Assembly: GCA_964023205.1 (NCBI GenBank) | Contig: OZ026835.1 | Coordinates: 17,752,414-17,816,413 of the forward strand | Length of the DNA stretch: 64,000 bases | From: Lutraria lutraria | Lineage: Eukaryota > Mollusca > Bivalvia > Venerida > Mactridae | Direction of reading: 5' to 3' | In this document: piece after piece, positions 25,042 to 38,808 of the stretch | How positions within the stretch are numbered: the stretch's first letter is position 1 | Layout: every line of letters begins with the position of its first letter | Translations under genes and position numbers: made by a program | The notes under the pieces: generated by a model | What the model was told of the DNA's origin: nothing | Databases searched by the model: none | What the model saw: the letters and a program-made list of their open reading frames with translations, nothing else

Positions 25042-25991
25042 TGCACAGGTACATGTATATAGAACAGGTTGACATGCTGCATGTTGCATGATAAAGTAAT
25101 GTGGACGAACATACTGAGAGAAGATAGAATTCTGTGTAAAATGAAAGCTGGCGTATACATATATAATTCATGGTATGAACTGCACAGCTATGCCATGTGA
25201 GCATTATGATGCCGTGCAAACATTGCAATGCCATGTAAACATTGCGATGCCGTGTAAACATTACAATACCGTGTAAACGCCACGTAACATTACTGTGGCG
25301 TATAAACATTCAGTGTACTGTTGGATGTTCTGTGAGAGACTCTGTTATATTATTAAAAAGTCCCGTCAAGTTTTACTTAAACAGTTCAGTGAAAAGGTGC
25401 CATGTGATTTGTGTATAGAATGTGTTACCATGGTGTTAGTAAAATAAGCCCTTACAAGGACTCATACTGATCCTGGTATTAGTGCATGAATGAGTTATTA
25501 ACACTTTCAGTTAGAGAAGTGGTTGGTCTACCCTGTAGTCCTGTTGTTTTACTTTATTTACTTGTTTTGTAAAACCTCTGTTTATTTTGTTGTTTCAACA
25601 TTTAACTCATTACTGTTCAGGTGTAATGTGTATAATGACCTTCCTATCAAGGTCACATGAAGAAAGTTAACAAGTTGCCAAACGCATCAAAATTAAGTGT
25701 TGTATTAATGTAAAATAAGTCAGTAGTTTACCTATTTTATGAAGTGCAATAAAATCTCAATGTAGTTTTGTATTATGTTTCACTTAAATTTTACTTTGTG
25801 AAATTTGAGACGATTTTTCAAATGTTGCCAATTATTGTTATTATGTTAACAGTGTTATTGTAGTTTAAGTGTTAGAGTATATTTTGCTCTCTACAAATCT
25901 AGACAATTATCATTCCATTGGATCGATCCTGTTGTTTGTTTACAAACATTTTCCACTTGCCACTTTTATTTGTATAACCTGAAACAATAAA
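25042..25991 (+). other. AHR 3' UTR with poly(A) signals
   Basis: Downstream of the TGA at 25039-25041. AATAAA occurs at 25748-25753 and again at 25986-25991. The second is followed by a GT-rich stretch (tgtgtttttttgtgtgaaag), a good downstream element, so transcription of AHR probably ends near 26010. Confidence 0.6.
25192..25309 (+). repeat. 19-bp minisatellite in AHR 3' UTR
   Basis: About six copies of a 19-bp unit such as gccatgtaaacattgcgat. The first four are regular and the last two shortened or mutated. In RNA each carries UGUAAACAUU, loosely similar to Pumilio-type sites (UGUANAUA). In DNA, GTAAACA fits a forkhead core. Either reading is speculative. Confidence 0.8.
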
Positions 25992-27480
25992 TGTGTTTTT
26001 TTGTGTGAAAGCTGTTGTTTGTGGGACAGTTAAGCTGTCTGACACTTTCACAACAATGTTTACAACAACAAAACAGTAAAAACACCACCACCAACAACAA
26101 CAACAAGATATCCTTCAGTCAGACTTACTGATGAGAACTGTTATACATGAGAATCACTTTATATAGAACACTTATTTATTTATAATGTTCAATATGCATT
26201 TATGTCATATCATGTTCAAATCCAACATACAGCATTTAGTTCTCATGTCAGTTGATGTATATGTTTTTTTATACATGTACATTCTTCCTGACATGTTCAT
26301 TTCCCCGATAAGTCACAATATGGTCAAAAAGTCTCAATGTCTCATTTGATTTTGATGCTCACCAAGTTTCTTCATTTTATGACCAATAATTACATTAAAT
26401 TGTCTATTATTTTGACTTTGATATTTATAATTTGTAACCATTCTTCACTGTTTTAAACTGTTCCAAGATTCCAGTACTTGTATGCTGTATTATAATTATC
26501 ATACACAATAAATCTTCAGCACACAACATGCCCATAGTTAACAAATAAATGTACATACTTCCTGAATTTAGTTTGGTTTGACAACATGTCTGTTTTATCA
26601 TTTTATTTCACAGACATTATGAACACAAATTACAGCTGAGGTCTAATAAAAACATGGCATATAACAGGCCCTAAGTATTTTATATTATCACCAATCTTGC
26701 TTTTCCTGAATGTCAAATAAGTGAGGTATTCTTGTTTTATGTACCTCCATAATTATCTTGCCAAAATATGACAAATATTGAGCACAGATGGCATACATTA
26801 CTGCTGTGTATAAACCTGTAAATAGTCTATTATCTATATCCATCTGTTTACCTTGTTATTCAATCATTTTATTTATATCTGGGATTAATTAAATAATGTA
26901 TTACCAGAATAATGTTCAATGTACTAGTACAATGAGTTATATTGTCATTTCTTGTCAAATTTAGCCAGAATGGTTTACATATTTTTTTATAAACTATTGT
27001 GAACTTCTAATCTGGAGATTGAACTTTTCATTGTCATTTGTTCGTAAATATCCACATAAAACACTATATATATATATGAAACACTCATCTACTTTCTCTC
27101 CACGCCACAACCACAGCTCAATGGTTATAAATAATTCATATCCTAGCTAAATATGTGATAACTACATAGATTTATCTGTCGAATTTTAAAGCTTCTTCAA
27201 TGTTCTTTTTAAGTACCTGATTATTGCTGTATTATTAGAGTCCTCAGTGTCCTAGATATAAATACATGTACTTATAAATAGATCTAGTGATACATTTTGT
27301 TTGTATTATATAATATGGTCACTTGTTTTTCACTATAAACATTCATTGTTATTGTATTATGAGTTTTGTCAAAATTACAAATACATTGTTTATTGATTCA
27401 ATTGATATTAAACATTGATTAGTTATACATGTTTGTTAGTGATATACCGGGTATATACCTGTTGGTTCATCAGAAATCTA

Positions 27481-27647
27481 CAGTACAACCTCTCTAGAGC
27501 GACCCTCTCTTGAGCAACAACCTCCCTTCAGCAACAACATAACTTTCCCTTTACACGATTTAACTATTAATTTAACCTCTCCAGAGCAACAACCAGAAAA
27601 CAACAGTGTTGCCACCCCAAGGGTGTTGCTTTGTAGAGATGGCACTG
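27481..27647 (+). mobile_element. Pogo/Tigger-like MITE, family A copy 2
   Basis: A 167-bp element flanked by TA on both sides (27479-27480, 27648-27649). The left end is cagtacaacctctctagagc. The right end reads gtagagatggcactg, an imperfect inverted copy. Same orientation as copies 1 and 5. Confidence 0.85.
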
Positions 27648-28781
27648 TATATACAGGAAGTATGGTTTGTTCTCATGGGTCAAACACTTGGCTGATGATG
27701 ATCTACTTGCTAGTTATATATCTGATGAAACCATTTGTATATCTGGGACTAATGGACTGCATAGTTTGCCCCATAGAAAAAACTGTCCAACTACATTGTA
27801 TTTGTAGATATAATGCCTCTTTGTAATTGTAAGAATATATTGGTATCAAATAAGGCAACAAATCATACTGAAACACAACATAGGTCAAAGAATGGCCATA
27901 AGTATACTAGTATGTTACATCACTGCAGCACAAGTAATCTCTATAAATTTATCATAAAAGTATAAAGCAAAGTATGTTCTTATTAAACTTCACACATGAC
28001 AAAAAATAGACAATACAATAATCTCATCATAACCAAAATAATGTCCGATTGTTTTACCCAAACAGTACAAATATTTCCCTTTATTTACTAGATACATTGT
28101 CCGATGACTAATTAGCATTTTCTACAGCATTGGCCACAAATGTATGTAGTTAATGATGTTTATAAATATATAACTGACAGTGTACGTTTGATTGCAATGT
28201 TCTAAATAGTTGTTACCTTAGTATGGCAAAGACGATTTCTTTCTTAACAACAGCCTAGTATTCATGAATAGTTAATGTATGGTGATGTCTTTGAGACGTC
28301 CGTACCACTCGAAGTTGAGATATCTCATGTTTTTGAAAGCGTTCAACTATTTATAAACAAATAGGTTGGAACCATGGAACCATTACAGACATAGTCGCCA
28401 TAAAGAAATTGTATTGATAAATTGCCTTTAAAAATCCAAAATCTCCTTTTGTACGTGAGCTGATTTAAAAAAATTGTTTGTAACATTCTTGATCTGTGGT
28501 GTTGTCATCTTCATCATAGACACGACAAACAAACTAATCACAACATCCTGTTCTCTGAACTGTATCTAATACATAAAAAACTCGAAACATTTTATTTCCC
28601 GGAACTCAATCTGTTCATAAATTAGCGACTTCCTGCACACATACAATATCAAACACGTGACACAATTACATCGATTCACAGACAATAAAACCAATTCATA
28701 CAAACTATACGTACAGAAAGTTTTCCATCTAATATCAATTTCTTTGAGAAAAAAAGATAATACTGTTGACTGGATATATTA

Positions 28782-28953
28782 CAGAGCAACCTCTCTAAAG
28801 CAACACCCTTTGGGAGAAGCAAAAGTATGTTGTTGTTTAGAGGTTGTTGCTCTAGAGAGGTTGAATTGATAATTAAATCGTGAAGTGGGAAAAAAACATG
28901 CTGTTTTGGGAGGTTGTTGCTCAAGAGTGGGCCACTCTGGAGAGGTTGTACTG
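28782..28953 (-). mobile_element. Pogo/Tigger-like MITE, family A copy 3
   Basis: A 172-bp copy in the opposite orientation. It starts cagagcaacctctctaaagc after a TA and ends ggagaggttgtactg. The right-hand TA is mutated to TT. Non-coding. Confidence 0.85.
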
Positions 28954-31900
28954 TTCTAGTACCAAAAGTACTATTACGAGTTCTTTTGTCACGAAAATTT
29001 AGCCCGAGCCGTCAGACTGGTCAATATGACCTACAGGAATACATTTCAGTCCCATACAATATATCAGTTTTATATAGAGAGTCAAATGCTTGCTTTAACA
29101 TTATAGATATTTTATAGTAAGTGTATGTAACATTTAGAGAAATTACCAACACGATAGATTGACACAGAAGTGTTAAAGTCAACACGGTGTGCCTAATGTC
29201 ACTATTATGACACCACCTCTGACACATCTTATAGATTTATCATCAAAAACACTCATTTATTCCACATGTTGATTCACGCATCTGGCCAGAAAAGTGTTCT
29301 GAACACGGAACTATTTTATGCAACTCAGAGCAGCATACAAACGTCCAAGTTAGAATTGAATGGAGTTGTGTAGGTGCACTAGCTAGCCATCTAAAAGTTT
29401 GTCAATGAAGAAACTGAGCTTTTTCTTATTTGTTCATATTGATATTTTCAGCGGGGCATCTGACATACAAGAGCTTGGTACATGTTTCACCTAATTACCT
29501 TATCCTTTATATAAACGTACAAGACTTGTCATCGAATATCGTATAAATTCCGCTTTGATCTAATCAAGACCACGTGATCTAATCAAAACCACGTGACCTA
29601 CCATTCCAGTGTTGCGATGATTACACTTTATTAGTTGTATCAGAAGTTTATCAATTATTCAGAGATGTTTTCCAACAATACCGTATTTCCCTGAACAGAT
29701 CTCGAGGTTCACTGGTATTTAAACCAGGAATTAATTGCTACGGCTTCCCGCCGAGTTCAACTTGTGGCTGTTGTCGATGCCTGGTACTCCATTGTTATAG
29801 GAATTAGCATGCATTAGTGGTAATATGTGAGCAGTTTGCGTCAATGGAAGATGTATAATTCAAACACACACGCTTCAATGTAAGATCTTTGGCCGAACAT
29901 TCATGTAAATTATTTCTGCTGTTTAAATATTCGGAATAATGTTCCCTTAATCAATACTTTATTTTCTAAACGAAAGAAACTTTAAGATATGCGTGATACA
30001 GAAGAACTATTTCACATTCTTATAGTGTACAAGAATGTCTGTTCATAATGTTCAACGGTGAACTTTAGTTCAATCAGAACCAAGAACTCAAACTCTAAAC
30101 TGTAAATGCAGTTATCATCAACATTTTGAAAAGCACATACTACATCGTATTGATAAAAACATCAAACAAATTAAAGACAAGAAGAGGAGAGGAAACACAA
30201 GTTCGTGGAGCTTTAATTCATAGTTTTTTACAGCAACAAAATTTAAAAACATATCTTTAGAAAATATACGTGTAAACAGGTAACAACACCAACTCGATGT
30301 AGCATTAAAAATACTACAATCTAATGTATACAGTTTCATGTAATTATCAACATTGTCATATAAATAATAAATGGATACCGGAGCCAAAGGTTACAAAATA
30401 ACTATGGAGCATGCATTTTATGTCAAGTTTATATACATGGTACATAATACAAAATTTGAGAGCAGGTTCCATCAGCTTTAAGAAATATTTCCGATTTTTT
30501 TGCGCCATTATAACTGAAAAAACGAGAGATGTTTACTAACATCGCGTCCTTTGACACAAGCGGAAACAATAAACATTTTATAATCTGTTCACGGAATCAT
30601 TATACATACACTCACATATATAAACGGAATGTACGAACATATTTTTGACGGGTTACAATCTTTGAACAATATTTACTCCGATTTAATGGGATTTCAAACC
30701 AGACTAACTTGTTATAACAAAAGTTATCTTCATATGATCATATAAAAATATGATAAAAGCCTTCAAGCATTAGTTTTGATGAGAGTTTAGTAAAAGACAG
30801 AATGTATTTTAACATGTATTTTTCTCATGAGTCATGCCAAGGACATTTCATGATGGATGTTGTCTGATTTTCTTCTAAAGACTTTGATTCGAGAAAGAAA
30901 CACTAATTACTGATAATTTATCACGTACGTTAAATTTGTGGTGCGCTAAATTGAGTAGGTGTGTGGCGACTTCATTTTAAGTTTATGGTTCTCGATTTTA
31001 TTTGATCTTCTTGGTTTTATCTAAATATCAGTTTTGCTCCTCTCTAAACGGAAGTTGGAAGCCATTTTGAAAAATGGCTGTTCATGTTTGTTGCTTAGCA
31101 CCGGAAAGTCAGGACAGGTATTGTCAGTAGTTTCATAATTTATGCTGCTTTATGTTCACTAATTATAGTCAACATCCGGTTTGTACCTCTGTGATGTTGC
31201 TAAGAGACACATACCACTCTCTTCATTTTCACGTAATGAGTTTCCTCTGATGAGAGCGTCTACATGTTCGGTTCATTCCAAGCATTTAGCAAAGAGCGCA
31301 GATCGTCTAATTTCCGGGAGATAACTTTCCGGACCATATTTTCTCAAGAGTTGTTTCAATACTATAATTCAGCAGATTAAAAAAAATAAATCATACTTCA
31401 CAAAAAACAAAGCAACAAAAGAAAGATATCTGAGCAAAGAATTCTTCTAGAGCGCAAGAATCTGATTTTAATTATTTCGAAAAGTATTTTTTCTTCGGTC
31501 AACGTCGGATACATTTAACCGTCAAAAAGGCTACAGAGTTCTAAGAAATATATGCGTGCTCTTTGATCGTAAATCACGCGACCTCTTCAATAAAATGTAC
31601 ATAAAAGGCTTTATATGTCGTAAAAATGATAAAAATTCCGATAATGAATACTTGCAGCGACATATATTCCTTTACGGCATTAAAAGATGTTAAATTAATA
31701 GTGGGATTATATGTATTAATTGGCACGGACCCTGGATTATATCCCCAGATAGACAAAGGACCATACATATATAATCAGATCTAATACACCATGTACCATT
31801 ATCTAGCACTAATATGATATAACTGGAGACTAAATAAAATACGTTTTGCAAAGAAACAGACACAATAACCAGCTGAACATTTTTAATATTAAGGAAATAG

Positions 31901-32599
31901 ACAAATTGACGATTTCTTAATGATTGTTGAGGTATAAAACCATTATATATATATAGTACAATACCTGGTATTTGTATTGTACAATACATAATTATAGCTA
32001 ATACTAATGTATATAGTACAATATAATAGCTAGTATTTGTCTAGTACAATATATACATGTATAGCTAGTATTTGTAAATAGTATGATATAACACAGCGGA
32101 AACATCAGCAACTATTCCGGCAACAATGACAACAACAACAACAACAATTAAACTGCTGCTGTTATCATAACTTTTGTAAGACGAATATCTACGTAAGCTT
32201 ACAAATATTTCCATGAATAAAATAATCCCTGAATTTTAAATCATTAAATAATATGATTGTTCATAATAGAAACACCACTTTACAGTGATTTACTTCTATG
32301 TTAAAGTTTATTTATACTGTTATTTTCAAGTCAGACTAAAGTTAATCATGTTTTATGTAAGAAGAATTTTCTCTGTCTTGGTACATGATTTTATTCTGAA
32401 TTGCAAACGACAATGTCTGTAGATCTCTTCTAAGCCATGGAGAGGAAATTGTAGCATTCTTGATGCTTTCCTTCTAGTATTGATTTGTCTGACTACTCAG
32501 TTTGATTTGACTAGGAACGCAGTTAGAAAGTCCGCCGTTCACCGAGGGACGCAAGTTGTCTTCAGTCACGCGAACTTTCTCCATGAGCAATGGAACTGT

Positions 32600-32795
32600 A
32601 CTCACCGAACACGCAATTCTTAATATGCTTATAATAATTTGCAATAAAGTATCTCGAGTTTGGAACGCCCAGAGAATATTCTTCTGGCGAACTTAAAAAT
32701 CGCCCTAAATAGTATTTGAATACATTCGTTAGGATTTTACGTCCTGGCGAAATTGAGAACAAAAGCTCTCGGAAAGAAAAGAGAGCATCGTCCAT
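32600..32795 (-). CDS. Possible first coding exon, unknown gene
   Basis: Minus-strand open frame starting at ATG 32795-32793 and reading MDDALFSFRELLFSISPG at the start. After NCVFG it meets ggtgagtac, a near-ideal splice donor with GT at about 32604-32605. Read through the donor, the frame ends 13 codons later (TGA ending at 32562). Codon use looks protein-like (mixed GC, few simple runs). I found no matching downstream exon and recognise no family. It could equally be a chance frame. Confidence 0.2.
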
Positions 32796-35700
32796 TCTGT
32801 CACTATGGATGCGCAGCGGGCTAGCTTTTATTTTGATTCGGTCTCAATTCATTCAAAGATAGGAGAATAATTTATTTCATCAAAATCTGGTTAACTAAGG
32901 AGAAAAATATGGAAATAAATTTGCTGTTAAATTGACAAAATGAATGGTTAAATGGTTCCGTCAATGGTGTGACAAATGTCGCTGTATTAGTTAAACAGTT
33001 ACCTAGAATGGCTGAAGTATGTGGTCACACACTTAATGTAATGGCCATACACTCAGTGTGAACACTTCAAACTCCAAATAACAATCGTATTCCTTAAGTT
33101 ATTCTTCGAGAAATGTTTTGTAATTGTTAGAAATAATGTTCTCTGAAATCTTACGAGATCGAATGTAGCGTTATTTACAAAGTATCCTAAATAATGTTCA
33201 CTTGTATGTTATGATGATGTAGTCTGCTTGGTATAAAGTTTGCAAGAAAACTTAGTGCAAGTAGATATATCATCATTTCTGTACAACAAGTATTCATTGC
33301 AGCTGATTAAAAAGAGTGTTGCTTCAAAATACAAAATGTACATGTATAAGTATATTGCATACACATTTGTACTACATTTTTGTAATAAATGTCTACCCCC
33401 ACCCCATCATGAGAAATCTAAAACAACTGTTTTATTTATCTGGGACATGCGATAAAATAAATCGGGCGTGTAAAACATTGGAGATATGTTTTGTCATTTT
33501 TTCTTCACTGATGTTTGGATCCTAGCATAGACTTGAAACCAGTTACTTTAGGTTTGTATTGTCGACGAGTACATACAAACAGGCTTCAGTTGTTACATCA
33601 TTTGTATCATTAGCGTCATCTAGAGAACCCTAAGAATACTAGTAAATGCAAGATACGGGAACACATAAATGGTTGTAATAATTTAAAGCACATATCATGA
33701 CACAAAATGGAACACAAAAATATCATCGATTACGATACTAGATCTAATACTAATAAGCTAAATACTGAAATAGATGTTTTATAATGTGGAAAACGCTTCC
33801 ACAAGATTTACATACTTGTTACAATTTCTTGTTCGTCAAATGAATTAGATCAGGTCAGTGTGTGGTATTAAAACATCTACACGCAAGGAATGCTTTTATT
33901 CAGTCACAGTTCGACGTATGGACTCGAAATGAGAGTTAGATTGGAAAATCAATTTATTTCTTCTGTCATTTCTGGATGTACTTTCTGTACTCCCAACTTG
34001 GTAACACGAGACGTTTTTCTATTTCGCTAGAAAGTGATTTTCATGAAAAACTACAATTTTTAATTATACTTTTATATGACACGAGGCCATGCTTTCATTC
34101 GAATGTTCATAATACCCAGTACATTTTTAATTCTATCAAGGACGTATAAACACACATACACATGTATATATATATATAAGTCCTTGATTCTAATACGAAT
34201 GTAGTATATAATTCACAATAAGTTCAACTTTTCTTTCAGAAAATGAGGTATATTTTTAAACATTTTTTTTATAAAGCATTGTGAACACTTTCTTATTTAC
34301 AGAGAATTGTAAAGAGTCAAGAATATGGTGTATGTCAAATTGTCATGGAATACCACATAAACAATTTTTAAAACGGTTTCTCCTCATGTTGAAAATATTC
34401 AGAAATCATCACAGTGTTTATCATCAGAAAGATCCAATACAGTTCGTGCAGCACAAAAAAACGTGTTTAATCTGTTCTTTAAACTCCTTTAATTTTAAGC
34501 ATAGTTCGTTCACATGATAATTGGTTGGGGTGTTATATACTTGAGATTTTTACTTTGAGTCATTTTTACGTCTTTTTCTATAAGTATCAATTTCTTCATT
34601 TGATACAAGTAAGTCTGCATTACCGGTATTAGAAGCCCTGAACTATTTGGAATTAAGTCATTTATTATTTGAGATCTTCCTGGAAAATAACATCAGCCTC
34701 GTTTCGGAAAGGATTATTATACATGTGTATGTCCTTACTTCAATGATAGACTTGTTTGTTTTTCAGAAAAAAGACATAATTTCTAAGACATCTCAAATAA
34801 AAATCATACTGTATACAACTTGATTCAAATACTAGTAATCGTATAAACCAAAATGGAAACAGATTAATCTATTTTTTTAAAACAACATACATTATGTATT
34901 CACAAAAAGAAGCATTATTTCATAGAATACTTACATACAGATAGAACGTTACAAACTTGTCCATTCTTGGAGACATCAGTTTGTAGGCATTTCAGAAACT
35001 TAAGGTTCCAGTTCATTCATTCACATTTCAACACCTACCAGAATGAGTTTATGTCACGTGCTCTCTATTCAATTTGACTTTTCTAATTGGTACGATTGTT
35101 CAGAGTCATTTGTAAAAAACAATCGGAGTTACGAAGTGGCTTCGCAAGATGGTTAATTTCTATGGAGAAATACAATTTCAAAAATGCACATTTGCACGCT
35201 TTGTTTCTACGAACAGTGAGAAAAGAGAGACAGCATTGTGATTTGAAGTGGTATGAATAGTTAAAATATAAACATCTCTTGTTTCTGTCCAAGTTCGGAA
35301 CTCGTCTAGTAGCAGAGGAAAGTCGCTGAGACATCGTAGCCATAACGTAATTAAGTACTTAAACCAGTCGGGCCTCTGTCCTTGTACAATCTTGTACTTA
35401 AGAAACACTTATACATTGTCGTGGAGTAGCGAAGTTCCGCTTGTTTGACAAGCAATCCAACGTTGGAGATTTATCACCGAGACTTTTGAGAAATTCCGCG
35501 AAACTTCATCCGCCGTGAGTTTCACTGGTTGACAGATTTAGGAAATGGACTACAAATGAATACATCGTGATAGAGAACACTGTTTCTGCTCGTAACTCAC
35601 ACATGCTTTTTGTTCAGATTTTCTAATTTCTACGGCAAAACTTGGTGTTTTTATGCAAATGCATTATAATTTTGTTGGAGACTGGAAAATAGGGCTTGGT

Positions 35701-36659
35701 ATTTAGCGTTGTTTGTATTCATGAATAAACACACGGACGTTCTGAATGTGATACGCATTGTTTTTAGACCTACAGGCGTATAAGTGAATTTAACAAAATT
35801 AATAATGAAACCGAACCAACCATGCCGCCTTCATCTTAGTCTGGATTACCTGCCCATTACACTATGTGGTAGTATTACGTAGCATAGTACGACGGGAACC
35901 AGACTACCTTCATCTGCACAATGCCGTAGGTCCGTACATGTAACTATGTTCTTGCATAAACTACCTTTACATGTTCATGAACTGCAAGGCAATATTTTGC
36001 TATCAATCAGTTGCAGTATTTCTTTAACAAATGCTCTTCACTCTAAAGAGCCGTTTTACACAAGATTTAGATTATGGCAGGACCAAATATTGGGCTGGAT
36101 GTTTAAACACGTATCCAATATTTTCATAGCTATCTAAAATTGCGTGAAACACGTACTTGTGGCAAGGACACGCACGTTTGCATGTTATATTCAGTATATG
36201 ATGGTGTGAATTTCTCAAATCGAGCGAGACACACTCGGGTCATCACGCTCTTACGGGATGTGGCGACGTATTTCCATTGACTCTATATGTGTTCCGTATT
36301 TCAAACGATCCGGCTACAAGCACGCCAACTGAATGAGCTGAAAACCAAGAAACACGCGATTCATTCATGGATTTGATATCTTCCTTCTCCACAGATATGC
36401 TTAATTAAATACATTCATCATCGCTAACAAAAACGAATGTTATGTACTAGACAATACCCGAAAATTGCTGTAAACATGCAAACGTTCACTATCTAGATAA
36501 ATACAGTTCATGTCATTTTCCAAACAATTCAAATTTACTTGGACTATAGTTAAGGTGGTGAAAATAAAAGCATACATGTTTTTATTCTTACATATTGTGT
36601 ATTAACCACTAGGGAAATGTTCATTACTTGTATTTTATTAATCAAAACCGACGGAGTCA

Positions 36660-38560
36660 GCCTGTAACATTCTATTATTTAAAGTGCGGGATTTAGGACA
36701 TAAAAAGTCTGAACACTTACATAGTACAATATTGTAACATTCTATATTTTACTGTGCGGGATTTAGGACGTAAATTTGTATGCACTTATATACTTATATA
36801 ATAACATATTGCACCATTCTATAATTTACTGTGTTGGATTTAGGTTGCGGAACCTGTAAACATTTGTATAGCAACACCTTGTACCATTCTGTAATTTACT
36901 GTGTTGGATTTAGGTTGCGGAACCTGTAAACATTTGTATAGCAACACCTTGTACCATTCTGTAATTTACTGTGTTGGATTTAGGTTGCGGAACCTGTAAA
37001 CATTTGTATAGCAACACCTTGTACCATTCTGTAATTTACTGTGTTGGATTTAGGTTGCGGAACCTGTAAACATTTGTATAGCAACACCTTGTACCATTCT
37101 GTAATTTACTGTGTTGGATTTAGGTTGCGGAACCTGTAAACATTTGTATAGCAACACCTTGTACCATTCTGTAATTTACTGTGTTGGATTTAGGTTGCGG
37201 AACCTGTAAACATTTGTATAGCAACACCTTGTACCATTCTGTAATTTACTGTGTTGGATTTAGGTTGCGGAACCTGTAAACATTTGTATAGCAACACCTT
37301 GTACCATTCTGTAATTTACTGTGTTGGATTTAGGTTGCGGAACCTGTAAACATTTGTATAGCAACACCTTGTACCATTCTGTAATTTACTGTGTTGGATT
37401 TAGGTTGCGGAACCTGTAAACATTTGTATAGCAACACCTTGTACCATTCTGTAATTTACTGTGTTGGATTTAGGTTGCGGAACCTGTAAACATTTGTATA
37501 GCAACACCTTGTACCATTCTGTAATTTACTGTGTTGGATTTAGGTTGCGGAACCTGTAAACATTTGTATAGCAACACCTTGTACCATTCTATAATTTACT
37601 GTGTTGGATTTAGGTTGCGGAACCTGTAAACATTTGTATAGCAACACCTTGTACCATTCTGTAATTTACTGTGTTGGATTTAGGTTGCGGAACCTGTAAA
37701 CATTTGTATAGCAACACCTTGTACCATTCTGTAATTTACTGTGTTGGATTTAGGTTGCGGAACCTGTAAACATTTGTATAGCAACACCTTGTACCATTCT
37801 GTAATTTACTGTGTTAGATTTAGGTTGCGGAACCTGTAAACATTTGTATAGCAACACCTTGTACCATTCTGTAATTTACTGTGTTAGATTTAGGTTGCGG
37901 AACCTGTAAACATTTGTATAGCAACACCTTGTACCATTCTGTAATTTACTGTGTTGGATTTAGGTTGCGGAACCTGTAAACATTTGTATAGCAACACCTT
38001 GTACCATTCTGTAATTTACTGTGTTGGATTTAGGTTGCGGAACCTGTAAACATTTGTATAGCAACACCTTGTACCATTCTGTAATTTACTGTGTTGGATT
38101 TAGGTTGCGGAACCTGTAAACATTTGTATAGCAACACCTTGTACCATTCTGTAATTTACTGTGTTAGATTTAGGTTGCGGAACCTGTAAACATTTATATA
38201 GCAACACCTTGTACCATTCTGTAATTTACTGTGTTGGATTTAGGATGCGAAACCTGCATACAGTTATATAGCAATGTTCAGCTTGTACCATTCTGTAATT
38301 TACTGTGTTGGATTTAGGATGCGAAACCTGCATACAGTTATATAGCAATGTTCAGCTTGTACCATTCTGTAATTTACTGTGTTGGATTTAGGATGCGAAA
38401 CCTGTAAACATTTATATACATATAGTATCATCTTGTATACCATTCTATATTTTACTATGTTGGATTTAGGACGTAACTTGTATACATTTATATAGAAACA
38501 TATTGTATTATTCCATGATTTACTGTACTGGATTTAGGACGTGAAATTTGTATACATTTG
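36660..38560 (+). repeat. 70-bp satellite, homogenised
   Basis: About 20 near-identical 70-bp copies between 36880 and 38230, with diverged, partly expanded copies on both flanks (36660-36880 and 38230-38560). The unit contains gtaatttactgtgttggatt, taggttgcggaacctgtaaa and gcaacaccttgtaccattct. Most core copies are identical; the few variants are ggatt to agatt (three copies) and single changes. gcaacacc and ttgcggaacc give some local GC. No open frame persists. Confidence 0.97.
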
Positions 38561-38769
38561 AATGTTTAAGAAAATTGAAAGAATATTCAATAACAATTTT
38601 TTTTTTGTTTCTCTGAGATGTTTGATACGGAAACAACGTATGAAAACAAAAGTATCGAGGTTATATTGACAATTATGTGTTTTATATCTATTTCTTCAAC
38701 AACAGCAGCAACAATATTGTGACATTGCGATGTTACTAATAAAATATGTACATGTGCTATACATACAGT

Positions 38770-38808
38770 ATATAATATATATATGTGTGTGAGTGTGTGT
38801 GTGTGTAG
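38770..38808 (+). repeat. TA/TG microsatellite
   Basis: A short (TA)n run passing into (TG)n: tatatatatgtgtgtgagtg and on. Confidence 0.8.

Larger units (their letters stand above)
25992..36659. other. Intergenic, mostly unannotated
   Basis: About 10.7 kb between the AHR 3' end and the 70-bp satellite. Recognised contents are two family A MITEs and one exon-like ORF (32600-32795, -). From about 29500 the GC content rises slightly, and short non-repetitive stretches with CG dinucleotides appear. These could be regulatory sequence or unrecognised exons. Remaining open frames (for example 30118-30387 -, 35083-35343 -) show no domain. Confidence 0.4.

Noticed and set aside
35083..35408. Overlapping minus-strand frames as a coding exon
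   Set aside because: Two frames are open at once, neither has a domain, and no donor or acceptor fits well.
36880..38230. CRISPR array
   Set aside because: Units are contiguous without unique spacers, the genome is eukaryotic, and no cas-like genes exist. It is satellite DNA. The same applies to the other arrays.
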